Position numbers and translations under genes: made by a program. The notes beneath the pieces are model-generated. The model was not told the DNA's origin. It was given only the letters and a program-made list of their open reading frames with translations, and ran no database searches. A stretch of 64,000 bases of DNA from Welwitschia mirabilis (taxonomy: Eukaryota > Gnetophyta > Gnetopsida > Welwitschiales): positions 220,912,670-220,976,669 of the forward strand of contig JBOZIK010000001.1 in assembly GCA_051453625.1 (NCBI GenBank). The letters run 5' to 3'. This document shows positions 1-10,649 of the stretch, piece by piece. Positions within the stretch are counted from its first letter, which is position 1. Every line of letters begins with the position of its first letter.

Positions 1-3000
1 AGGTAAATCATAACTAAATAATCTAGAAAATGGAAAAATCTTAGATGGATACTCAGTCATCATTTTCCAACTATTTGGTCACATTTCAATATTCTGAAAG
101 CTTCATGGAAGATACTCTCATAGCATCTCATACATATTCTTATTATCATTGAAAAATCCTTATTGTTTTTGTCCACTATGCACTCTATCCTGTAGCTCTT
201 GGATGGTAGACTTATCATAGAAAGCCATGAAGAGGCAAAATACAAAAATCAATCTTTAACACATAGGGATGTATCGAGGCAAAAGAAAAGCTTTCATTAC
301 AAGCATAGAGTAGAAGAATTGTTAAAAAAACAAAGTTTCATTTTATGTATCATTGAATTCCCACATGGAGAATGCATCAGTTCATAGGCATACTCTAGTT
401 TTTGATCTTAATTAAGGCATTTTTATTTCCATTACTGAATGGGTCAGTAGTAGCAGTCCAACTACCATAATAGCGAATCAGACCACAAGAAAGAAAATAA
501 AAGAAACAAAGGGGTAGAATTGTAATTTGCTTGAGGATCTCCTAGAAATAAGGAATTTTGTGGGAAATGAGAGTTACATGATTTCTTGATATTCAAGGAG
601 AGATCAATAGGTTTAAAGAAATAAATATGAATTTTGGTTCTTTCATTAATAAGAAAAACACACCATTGTAATCTTTGCAGAAGTATCACATCACAACATA
701 GGAGCTACAAACAAAGCATAAGTTATAGAAGTGGCAACAGACTATTTACCTAGATAATAAGTTAGAAGTTTCATCAAATGAAAACCTATCTTATAGGTAA
801 AGTTTATCACCTCATCAAGTGTCCTCTAAATGGAAGCATAGTTTAGTGAGATAGAGTCTAGCATTAAGGTCCTCAAGACCTTAAAGCATGTCATCTAAAA
901 GGAAGGATGCCTATTCAAATTCAAAGAAGGTAGCTTACATCATACTCTAAAGACAATTAAGAGAACTATAAACTATTGTATCATGTGATTCTACTATAAT
1001 AAGGCTTGCTATCAAAGATGATTTTGGATTCTTAAGAATAGAATAGTATATTTATATTAAGACATAATCATTTATTTCCTTGCATCGTCTACATGTTAAT
1101 TCCAAGTTGTAAGGTTGTGGAAAAGTCATTGTAGTTGAGGTGAATAAGTTAATGATTAGAAACAGTCTCTTCAACTACAGATAATGCTATTGGAGCTCTT
1201 AAATAGGTTATTAATTTCATGCTGAAATTTATTTATGAGTTGTCTCGAATGATGTATTTCTCATTGCATAGTGGATTTAGCTGATGTTTATATACAACTT
1301 GTCGATGGTACCATTGATGCATATGATGTTGCAATACATTAAGTAGAATTTTTTTCCATGGGATTACCTTTCCATTAGTCTTCTAATACAATTTTAGTAT
1401 TATCAGCTAGAAGCTATGTCTTAATTATTTTGAATGAGGCCACTTGAAGCTAGCTTTATCTTTACCCTGCCTTGAAGAAGAAAGGAGGATAATTAAAAAA
1501 TCCCTTAGGTGTATGCATTGGTTTCACTTATATCATGATGCAGACATGGACTTTTACTATTTATCAAATAAAAATATATCCAATATTTACAAACTATGGG
1601 AATGTAATAGTGTTTATTATATAGTTTCATAGTATAATATCTAAATACACTAGAATGTTCATTTGCCATTTCTCTCTCTAAATCTATTCAATATAAATGC
1701 ATCTATGAGGTTGTTTTATACGAAATAAGAGAAGCACATGGAATGTAAAAAAAATCCAAAATTTAGAATTCAAATATGATTAAAAACTCATTTTAGCATT
1801 TGGAGCTACAATTTTGAATACAACACATCTCCTATTATTCACTTAGCAAACATCATGTTAGTTATCATTCACTTGAGCTCTAGGTAAGATCTGTTATAAT
1901 GTGTGAAGTAAAATCATTCTTTCTTACATATCCTTTGAGTGAATGCCCCCTCATGACTCATCTATCATACATGTCTCACTTATATATCCCTTCATCATTT
2001 TCTTGCTCTCTAATCCACACTTTAAAATGGTAACAAATGCTTACTTTTGCCTTCTATTCTAAGGCCTTTTACTTTAATGAATACTTTCTATCTTGCACAA
2101 TCACTTTGCTTCATCTTTTTGTAATCCTTCTATTGCACATCTTGTGATGTTTTTTTCATGATAACTCTTAGCTAATATTTTTTCATCTTGTTGAAAATTC
2201 TATTGAACTCTTTAATTCATAAACAAGTGCATGAATATTTACATTAAATTCACATGGCATGTTTGTTAGTTGTTGAATAAAGTGGAAGAAAATCCTATTT
2301 TCAAGAGCTAGTTGCATGGTTCAGTTTATGCAAAATTCCCTTGGCTCTCCATGTTATGTTTCTACTTTAATGATTTTCTATGCTAAAATTTTCAAGTTGA
2401 TTAAAACTAAAATGCTTTAACCATAATTTGATAACTTTATTAATATTAGACATTTATTAATATCTTATGTGATGAATACTCTATTTTAGATATGTTAGTG
2501 TCTAGATGCTAAAATTTTTTGAAATATTTCTCATCTCTTAGTGGGTTTAAAGGGAGGTCTATATGTGAGTGATGGACATTATTTTCATAAACATCATTTA
2601 TATAACATTATGTAAATATTATATAATAAACATTATTTATATGACATTATAAATGTTATTTAACATTTATTTTCATATAATGTTCATACTATATAAACAT
2701 TATATATACATATGTATGTTATTTGTATAGAAGGCATATTTTATGTATGTATGTATGTATGTATGTATACACATACACAGACATACATACATATACTAAT
2801 GAGAGAAGCCTTAGGTTGTAACTTTTCCTATATGGTAGAGATTAATTTGAGTTAGATATGTATAAGTACTTTTTAAGAAATATAAATAAATATTTAAGAA
2901 AATGGTACTTAATACTAATTGACATTCTAATTTGAGAATGCGTCAACGAACTAATAAAACCTTCTATTTTTAGGTATTAACATAACCTAAAATTCTAAAT

Positions 3001-3640
3001 TATTATTAGAAGAAGGAAGGATATTTTTAATACATTAAAATCAAGATCAACATATAGAAATTTCATAATGCCTTATACAAATTTTCAACAACTCCTCTCT
3101 ATGTATGCTAATGTGTGGATTGATTACTAGACAAAGTATGAGTTCATCTGGTTAGGCTTTTGAACTCTTTAGCGTATCTTAACAACCTACATAATTTTGT
3201 TAGCAAATATTTAAGTAATTATTTCTCCTAAGAAATTCTCATATTCCTCACCAGTTATTTCTAATCAAACCCTCTTTCATAATTACCATTGATCTACATA
3301 TTGTAATTCCTAGTTACATGACAAGTCTTCAACTAGATAATCCTATTGCTATTTATGCTTAAAACATGTACTCTTGTTTGAATGGAATATGCATTATAGA
3401 TTATGAGGCTATATTTAGCTCATAATCTTGAAGTTAACATATATTTATCTATGCTTGCATAACATTTACCTAAACCTAATCTCTTATTTATGATATACAT
3501 GTTATGTAATGATTGGTTGGTATTCACTTATCTATTAATAATAGTAGTCTCATCTACACTTCTTTCAATTATTTTCTTGGCTTAAATTTATAACTTAAAG
3601 TTTATTTCAAACATTTTATCCTTAGTTATTAAGCTTTAAG
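1..3640. other. Degenerate repeat-derived DNA, no clear gene
   Basis: No reading frame longer than about 75 residues is open and I recognise no conserved domain with confidence. The plus-strand frame at 199-387 is basic and charged, a little like the C-terminal part of a copia gag, and a decayed zinc-knuckle-like pattern may follow near 325-370, but cysteines are missing and I would not rely on it. The stretch 2570-2740 is simple AT-rich sequence. The rest looks like old retrotransposon internal sequence, perhaps belonging to the chromovirus whose 3' end is visible just downstream. Confidence 0.4.
2743..2795. repeat. (ATGT)n microsatellite with inverted half
   Basis: About six ATGT units are followed at once by the near-complementary ACATAC-type units, so the tract can fold back on itself as a hairpin. 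Confidence 0.85.
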
Positions 3641-3649
3641 ATACTATAT

Positions 3650-4118
3650 TATACTATGAAGTGAAAAATTCAACTAAATTATAAAAGCAGAAGTGTCAAG
3701 GAGGCATTGAAAGAAGCTCATAATAAAGGAGTGTAGAGTAACAGATACTTGTAATTTATGATCTTAGGCTTAAGGGATTCTACATAATGATTTTATATTA
3801 TACGTCATGAAGTTCAAGTAAATGATAGAAGAAGAAGAAAATTTGTAGAGGCTTGATCATTTCAGACTTAAGAGGTGATTAGTACTATACTTATCATAAT
3901 GATTAATATCATCAACTAATGATTTTTATGGATAACATTCCACATTATTTAATACTTTATATGGCATTAAAGAAATATAAATTCAACTTTATTGAGTACA
4001 ACTATTTAGAGAGATAGAATAAGAAGGTACTTGGAGATATAAAATAGATATGTTTTAGTGAAGAACTAAGATTTCTTATTTAAGTTTCAAGGACAAAAAT
4101 TTTTAAGGGGTGGAGAAA
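3650..4118 (+). pseudogene. Chromovirus pol 3' end (integrase C-term/chromodomain remnant) and polypurine tract
   Basis: The last part reads like the end of a plant chromovirus polyprotein: a degenerate chromodomain end (GTW.YKIDM, comparable to the family's EATWE..DM) at about 4028-4050, then the family's usual terminal segment FKDKNF and a GG-rich end, interrupted by stops. The purine-rich run AAGGGGTGGAGAAA (about 4105-4118) fits a polypurine tract that primes plus-strand DNA synthesis, and the LTR follows at once. Upstream of about 3900 the frame is too decayed to follow. This is the 3' end of an element whose body lies to the left. Confidence 0.55.
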
Positions 4119-4362
4119 TTTAACATTTAGATTTTTAAGGTTTAAATATTTAGCTTAAAAGTTAAATTCAAATAATTTTATTATTATAAAGCCCATAAGA
4201 TAATTTAGTTATTATATTTATTTCTTTAATTATTGAGATGTAATTATATTGTGAAAATTTTGTACTATAATTATTATTTTAAGTCCTTTTATTATGTAAT
4301 AGTCATAATATTATTTTTGTTGTAGATCATTGGTAATTTAATTATGATCTTCAATGATTATG

Positions 4363-4582
4363 TTAGTAGATAAATTAATGGTTACATTAGTGGTTATGTT
4401 AGTGATTAAATTAGTCATTATGTTAGTGGATAAATTAGTGGTTACATTAGTGGTTAAATTAGTCATTATATCAGTGGATAGGTTAATGGTTACATTAGTG
4501 GTTAAATTAGTGGTTATTTTAGTGGAAAAGTTAATAATTATATTAGTGGTTAAATTAGTGGCTAAAATAGTAGTTATATTAA
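4363..4582. repeat. 12-bp minisatellite (TTAGTGGTTAAA type), about 18 copies
   Basis: Units such as TTAGTGGTTACA, TTAGTGGTTAAA and TTAGTGGATAAA follow head to tail. Groups of four make a 48-bp higher-order repeat. Because 12 is a multiple of three and the unit lacks stops in two frames, both strands stay open for about 90 codons (Val/Leu-rich on plus, Thr/Asn-rich on minus). I regard these as by-products of the repeat, not genes. Confidence 0.9.
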
Positions 4583-4849
4583 CATTATTTTCCTTGTTAA
4601 AATGTTGCACTTTTCTTTATTTAACATGAAGAACATTATCGTGTGATGGCTTATTTTTAATCTTTATTTTAATAATTGCATATAGTGGAATTATAAGAAT
4701 TATTATTTATTACAATGAAATATTATGCATCCAATGGTCAATCAAGGTAATGGTTAGGGGCTATGAAATCCCCATCACCTTCACCACTCTTTTTTATGGT
4801 GGTGATTTTTCATGTTCTCATGTTTTTTCACATCCGTACATCCTCTTGC

Positions 4850-4856
4850 TATAAAT
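4850..4856 (+). promoter_or_regulatory. TATA box of the 4.1-6.1 kb LTR
   Basis: CTATAAATGGG lies in the middle of the LTR and is followed by a CT-rich stretch, the usual layout of a plant Pol II LTR promoter. Position and motif are seen; activity is inferred and unlikely given the decay. Confidence 0.55.
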
Positions 4857-5265
4857 GGGACTTTCTTTCCCTTTTATTTTTATCTTTTATAAATCCTTTA
4901 TTATTGAATAATTTTAAACTTACAGGTTGAAAAACCTTGGAGCCTTGGAATCTTGAATAGTTATCGAGTCTTCATCTTAAATTCAGGTATGGTTTTTGGC
5001 TTAGGTTTTTTTTTATGGTTCTCAGCTTAATTTATTTCTTTGTATGATCATTATTTCTTTCATTTTATTTTTCTTATAATACTTACATTTCTTAAAATAT
5101 TTCATTGGTATCTTGTATATTGATGGAGTTTACATGTTCTATTCATATTATGTACACATTGCACCATAGTTTCTGTAGAATCATTTCATTACAAACCCTT
5201 GCCCATCTTGAATTAATCTTTGTGACTGACTTGAATTAATATATGAGAAATTATGAAAATAAATA

Positions 5266-5461
5266 AAATTACTGTAATTATCTATAAAGAGTAAAAGAGA
5301 GTAAGTTATCCCCTCTAGATTTATGCAATTAAAATTATTACGAATTACCTCTAGAGAGAAAAAGGAGTAAATTATCCGCTCTAGATGTGTGCAATTGGAA
5401 TTACTATAAATTACCTCTAGAGAGTAAAGAGAGTAAATTATTTCCTTTGGATGTTAGTAAC
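5266..5461. repeat. 66-bp tandem repeat, about three copies
   Basis: The segment GAGTAARTTATCC...CTCTAGA recurs with starts at 5299, 5365 and 5431, a spacing of exactly 66 bp, with a half copy before and after. It lies in the downstream part of the LTR. Confidence 0.85.
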
Positions 5462-6129
5462 TAGGTTACTAAAAGTTGTTATGATAACAGTAAAGAAAAT
5501 AATTTGAATATGAGGTCTTGGTCACATCTTGATTATTCTTTCGATACCTTTCTTGTGCTTAAGAATCCTACACCTATCTATTCTTTATCATGGGCCATAC
5601 TAGGAACGATGAAGGTTATAATTCTCATACCATACTATTTGTATTAAATAGGTGATAAAGTAGAGCACAGAAAAAGATAATTTATCTTGCTAAGAAGGGC
5701 ATATGGAAATGTTGATTATCCAACTTATGCTTGTTAAAATGGAATGATTTGTTAATTATTGTAACTTGTAATTTGTTATGTCTTGTGGTTGAAGTTTTGC
5801 ATATGATGTCAATATGATACTTGAGTTTATCTTAAAAATGAAGAAACTTTATTATACTTGTATAAATAGATTTTTTTGTGTAGTTCTCTTCTTTCTTACA
5901 AAATTACTTGGAAATTGCATTTATTTATCTACCTCATGGATGGTGAAATATGATTTAAGTTACAAAGAATTCTTTTTCATTTATCTACTTTATAGATAGT
6001 GAAATATGATTTAAGTTATAGATAGTTTATTTTCAACAATCTTCATTTAATACTATTATTATCTATAGACTATGTAATTTCAAGTGAAAGTGTAGCATAT
6101 TGGTTAAGTAAAAATTTGGATGTTACTTT

Positions 6130-6141
6130 TGGTATTAGATC
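6130..6141 (+). other. Primer binding site, initiator-Met tRNA type
   Basis: TGGTATTAGATC matches the plant chromovirus/copia primer site TGGTATCAGAGC at 10 of 12 positions and lies 2 nt after the LTR end. Confidence 0.6.
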
Positions 6142-6239
6142 ATTAGTTAAAGTTTTAAGTTATAGAATTCCTAAGCATTACAGCTTAGGTTTTTTCACTT
6201 TCACACTAGAAGGAGAGCACTCCTAAAGTCAATTAGTAA

Positions 6240-7767
6240 AGATGAATAAGTCAATTTTTTAAAAAGATAATTAAGGAAAATTATAAAATAAAAAAGATTG
6301 ATACATTAAATATCTTGAAAAATATAATTTAGGAAAACAAAATTGCAAATCAAATTAAATTGGGAATGGAGAAAGGGAATTTTGAGATGCATGAAACAAT
6401 ACCAAGGTAAGTTATTAAAGAACAACCATTACTCTAACTTATGAGTGAAAAAAAACAAAGTTTTTCTACTCTTATTAAAACACCTTTGATCTAAAGGGAA
6501 TTATCTAGAATAAATAAGAATTATAATAATTTAGAAGTTCATAATATGAAAATTTTTTTAGCAAGTTGCTATTTAGAGTATGATGAATATTTGACACTTT
6601 TACTTAATAATATCGATTAGTTAGAAGATTTGAGTCCTATTACTCCAAATTATTTAGAACTTTTTAAGAACATTAGCAATATAAACATTTCATCAATACC
6701 TATGTTTAGAGGAAAGAAGTTAGAAGAACCATTGCTTTACCTATGTTTATTTGAATTCTTTTTTAAAGAAAAGTATCTATACTTAGAATTAGATTATCTA
6801 AGATATTTTACCTATTATCTTAAAGTAGAAGCACACTTATGACATAATAGAAATTGCAAGCATGCTTTTAGCTCATGAGGAACTTCTTAAAAATTATTAT
6901 TTAGATAAATTTTAAGCTATAAGAGTAGTAAAAAATTTAAGTGAAAAATCTTGAATATTGAATAAAAAGAAAATGAGAGATCTAATGAATCCATGATTAG
7001 GTATAATAAATTTTTATCTTAATGTTCTAAGCATGGAATATTTGCAAGGAAAATAACTAAACCATTATGTAGGATCTTATAGAGTCAAACACTAAAGGTA
7101 ATGGATTTATTATGTAGGAGAAGTATAAAAACTAAAAATTTATAGAAAACATATAGGTGAAAAAATTACTTAATTTTATAACATGAATTAGGAATGGAAA
7201 TAAGGGAATGATAAAAATAATAAGGTAAATGGGGTGTTAAGTTCTAAAACTAAAGGAATTATGTACAAGACTAAGCATATTCATCTTATAAAAAAATTAT
7301 CTTAAAAAACTAATAGTATGATAGAAAATTTTGATAATTTATCTAGACAACATTTAGAAGAATAAGTAGGATTAACTTGTCAACATTGTAAAGAAGATGC
7401 TCATGAAAAAATAGAATATCCTTAGATACAAAAATTTGTGTAGTAACTATATATAAATAAGTTAATTTAAATTCAATCTTAGTGAAGGAAAAAAAAACCA
7501 TACCATTAGTAGAATAAGAAGTAGGAATAAACTTCCAAATAAAACCCTATAAAAATATGTGGAATTCAAAAGACATTAATGTTATTATCTATACAGAAAC
7601 TGGGGAAATAAAGGTCAAGGAAATTACATGGATAAAAAAGAAGAAGAAACCAAAAAAAAAAAAAGGAAAGTATTTTGCATTCAAATTTAACTAAAACTAA
7701 GAAAAATCAGTAGAAATACATGTATTCTATATTAGGGAGATCTGTGATAATAGATTAGATTCTAAAA
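6240..7767 (+). pseudogene. Element 1 gag remnant with zinc knuckle
   Basis: A gypsy capsid-like region. The open stretch 6630-6842 carries the pattern IP.FRGKK.EEPLLYL..FEFF, as in plant gypsy gag where the phrase names the protein fold entered by the Retrotrans_gag family. At 7378-7419 there is a nucleocapsid zinc knuckle of the form C-X2-C-X4-H-X4-C; the last Cys codon TGT has become TAT (Tyr). Many in-frame TAA/TAG codons interrupt the rest, so no protein can be made. The zinc knuckle places the end of gag just before the 456-N gap, and protease follows after it. The capsid and knuckle suit a Tat/Athila-side gypsy element rather than a chromovirus, although the primer site upstream is of chromovirus type. 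Confidence 0.6.
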
Positions 7768-8223
7768 NNNNNNNNNNNNNNNNNNNNNNNNNNNNNNNNN
7801 NNNNNNNNNNNNNNNNNNNNNNNNNNNNNNNNNNNNNNNNNNNNNNNNNNNNNNNNNNNNNNNNNNNNNNNNNNNNNNNNNNNNNNNNNNNNNNNNNNNN
7901 NNNNNNNNNNNNNNNNNNNNNNNNNNNNNNNNNNNNNNNNNNNNNNNNNNNNNNNNNNNNNNNNNNNNNNNNNNNNNNNNNNNNNNNNNNNNNNNNNNNN
8001 NNNNNNNNNNNNNNNNNNNNNNNNNNNNNNNNNNNNNNNNNNNNNNNNNNNNNNNNNNNNNNNNNNNNNNNNNNNNNNNNNNNNNNNNNNNNNNNNNNNN
8101 NNNNNNNNNNNNNNNNNNNNNNNNNNNNNNNNNNNNNNNNNNNNNNNNNNNNNNNNNNNNNNNNNNNNNNNNNNNNNNNNNNNNNNNNNNNNNNNNNNNN
8201 NNNNNNNNNNNNNNNNNNNNNNN
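7768..8223. other. Assembly gap, 456 N
   Basis: A run of N within element 1, between the gag zinc knuckle and protease. Reading frames through it are meaningless. Confidence 0.99.
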
Positions 8224-8479
8224 CAAGCATCTTAAAATTGAGAAAGATTTAAAATACTTAGCTAGAGCATTAAAAGATAAATAATTTTATTACCTCTTAT
8301 AAAATGTTAAAATATATTCCTATGTATTAAAGATAAATGAAAATTATATGATTAAAAAAAAGGAATAAAAAGGAAGTCAAAGAAAAATAGATAGAAATGA
8401 TTGAAAAAATCAAGTTGTTTAGCCTTATATACAAGTTCTTAAAAAGAAATAACATGAAAAATATTATAACCTATGAAGC

Positions 8480-8830
8480 TCCATGATAAATATAAAGTTG
8501 ATAATAAATTGAAAGTGAGAGCTTTGGTAGATTTATGATCTAGTTTTAATTTTATGGCTTATGAAACCTACAAGAAAGGAGAAAATCCCAAGATAATACC
8601 TTCTTAAAAAAACATTATTTAGTATATAGCTTAGTGGTAAAACCTGAAAGAATATTAAAAGATATACCTATTAAACTTTGAAGGTTTATTTACTTAGTTG
8701 ATTTATTAGTAATGAAAATGCAAGGAGATACACATGTAATTATCTTAGAAAGGACATGGATGGATACTACTAATGCCATCGTTTATTCAAGAATGGAGTA
8801 ACGAAACTTAGCTTGTAAGAAGTAAAATAG
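8480..8830 (+). pseudogene. Element 1 aspartic protease remnant
   Basis: At 8521-8556 the frame reads ALVDL, stop, SSFNFM, which is the Athila/Tat-type protease active site (ALVDLG.S.N.M) with the Gly codon changed to TGA. The catalytic Asp is still present. About 70 codons later the second conserved block of the family is visible (THVIILERTWMDTTNAI, 8730-8780), equivalent to P.ILGRP(F/W)L.T..A. The enzyme would cut the element's own polyprotein. Stops at 8536 and further on make it a pseudogene. Confidence 0.75.
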
Positions 8831-8959
8831 GAAATCAAATTATTAGATGTTACTATTATATAAGAAATAGAACCTAATACTAAAGATAGAACAAATGCTA
8901 TTCTAACTCAAGAGGTGTATATAATGTTAAAAATATAAAGTGGGAAAAATATAAGAGGA

Positions 8960-10070
8960 AAAAATTAGCACCTTAAAAATTTAGAAAACCTTCACGAATG
9001 GGAGGTTTAGAATATATAGAAGTAGAACCTGATAAATGTTTTATCATAAATAGTAATTTTAATCATTCTCAAAAAAGAAATCTTAAGATAATAGGAGTTA
9101 ATTGAAAAGAAGCCTTTGCTTACAGACAAACTAACATGAAAGAAATGGATTAATTTGCTAACATAAAATATGCCCATACACTTTAATTAAACCAAATAGA
9201 AACATGAGAAAATGTGTAATCTACATATTTAAGAAGTTATTAANNNNNNNNNNNNNNNNNNNNNNNNNNNNNNNNNNNNNNNNNNNNNNNNNNNNNNNNN
9301 NNNNNNNNNNNNNNNNNNNNNNNNNNNNNNNNNNNNNNNNNNNGAAACATGAGAAAATGTGTTATCTACATATTTAAGAAGTTATTAAATAGAAGATTGC
9401 TAAACTATTAAATGTAGTATTTGTTTATCCTATATTAGACTCAAATCATAGTCATATCTAAAAAGAGTAATAAATAAAAAGTTACTATTTATTTTAGAAT
9501 TTTGAATGCGGCATCCTCTAATGAGCACTTTCCTTTATCTTTTGTAGACCAAGTCTTAGAAAGAATATCTAGATAGCAATATTATAGCTTCTTAGATGGA
9601 CATAATGGATATAATTAGGTTCTTATAGTTTTAAAAAATTAATTAAAAATAACTTTAACCTATCATTAAGGCACTCATTCTATTAAATTATTACCATTTC
9701 GTTTATGCAATTTTCAGTTACTTTTCAAAGACTAGTAAATAGCATCTTTGAAGACATGATAGAAAAATCAATAAAAGTTCTCATGGATGATTTTTCAACC
9801 TTTGGAAGTAATTTTAATTTACCTTGAATAGGTTGAAAAAATTCGTACAAGTATGTGAAGGAAAAATATTAAAATTAAGCTAATCTAAAAGTTACTTATG
9901 ATAAGTGATGGAATAGTCTTTTGGCATAAAATCTCTCAAAAAGTAATAGAAACTATGAGTAGAAATATAATGACATGAATGATATATCATCCCCTACTAA
10001 ATTTAAATATTTTTAATCTTTTTTAGCATGTGTATGATATTATAGAATATTTATAGCTAATTTTAGTAAA
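8960..10070 (+). pseudogene. Element 1 reverse transcriptase remnant
   Basis: The N-terminal connector is visible at about 9085-9160 (KEAFAYRQTNMKEMD). The fingers and palm follow: HFPLSFVDQVLERI and YYSFLDGHNGYN at 9520-9620, then RLVNSIFEDMIEKSIKVLMDDF up to 9794. The catalytic MDDF box (two Asp) at 9783-9794 is intact, but frameshifts and TAA/TAG codons separate the blocks. A 100-N gap interrupts the fingers. Several stops fit Gln codons that lost a C to T. The sequence type points to the Athila/Tat side of plant gypsy. Confidence 0.8.
9199..9388. other. 100-N gap with duplicated flanks (false duplication)
   Basis: The 45 bases before the N run (9199-9243) and the 45 bases after it (9344-9388) are the same except one base. 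The N run is exactly 100, the conventional size for a gap of unknown length. The two contig ends probably overlap and the real gap is negative. Confidence 0.9.
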
Positions 10071-10109
10071 ATTACCACACCTTTTAGTAATTTTTTGCGA
10101 AAATATGTT

Positions 10110-10640
10110 AATCATAATTAGATTTCAAAAGCTTAAGATGCTTTTTAAATCTTGAAAGATAGAGTAACTAAATTACTTATTATATAAGGGTTTAATTGGT
10201 TAAAAAATTTTCATATAATGTTTAATGCATTTAATTATGCTATGGAACTAGTTTAGGATAAAACAACAATGAGAATAAACCATATTCTATTACTTATACA
10301 AGTAAAAATCTAAAGTTATCTTAACAAACTTATATAATTACTTAAAAGGAATTATCAGTAGTTGTAATGATAGTAGAAAAAATTAGGAATTACATTATAT
10401 AATATGAAGTTAAATTACACATTTATCATGGTGCTATTAGGTTTTTAATGAATAAAAAGGAAGCAAACTCAAGGATTATGAGATGGATATTATCAATGTA
10501 GAAATTAAACTTAAAAATCATTAATAGAAAAGGAATTAAAATGTAGTAGTATATCACCTATTAAGATTCGATTTTCTAGGTGAGGATGAATAAATAAATT
10601 TAAGGAATGAATCTCCTAATGAACATCTCCTAAAAGTTTA
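10110..10640 (+). pseudogene. Element 1 RNase H remnant
   Basis: Recognised by the usual gypsy RNase H string in decayed form: QDAF-type start and W..NFHIMFNA.NYAMELV at 10130-10260, YYTSKNLKLSQ-like segment near 10290, then KELSVVVMIVEKIRNYI at about 10345-10395 and R.MRWILSM near 10480. RNase H would remove the RNA template during reverse transcription. It follows RT in the expected order and is broken by several stops. Confidence 0.75.
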
Positions 10641-10649
10641 GATAAATTA

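Larger units (their letters stand above)
4119..6127 (+). mobile_element. Chromovirus (Tekay/Del-like) LTR, about 2.0 kb
   Basis: It starts TTTAACAT, a decayed TGTAACAT, right after a polypurine tract and ends GATGTTACT, the inverted match with one change. An initiator-Met-type primer site follows 2 nt later. Inside are a 12-bp minisatellite, a TATA box near 4850 and a 66-bp tandem repeat, all usual for the long LTRs of this group. The stretch 4920-4985 resembles the transcribed part of the LTRs at 47.9 and 61.3 kb. Oddly, this LTR has a pol end on its left and a primer site on its right. It is therefore both a 3' LTR for the left element and a 5' LTR for whatever followed, a tandem or recombinant arrangement. 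Confidence 0.65.

Noticed and set aside
36-58. CTTAGATGGATACTCAG, looking like the RT motif FLDGYSG seen at 44.45 kb
   Set aside because: No RT text continues on either side in any frame; probably chance.
4338-4629. Two overlapping ~90-codon open frames on opposite strands
   Set aside because: They are produced by the 12-bp minisatellite, whose unit length is a multiple of three and lacks stops; no gene signal.
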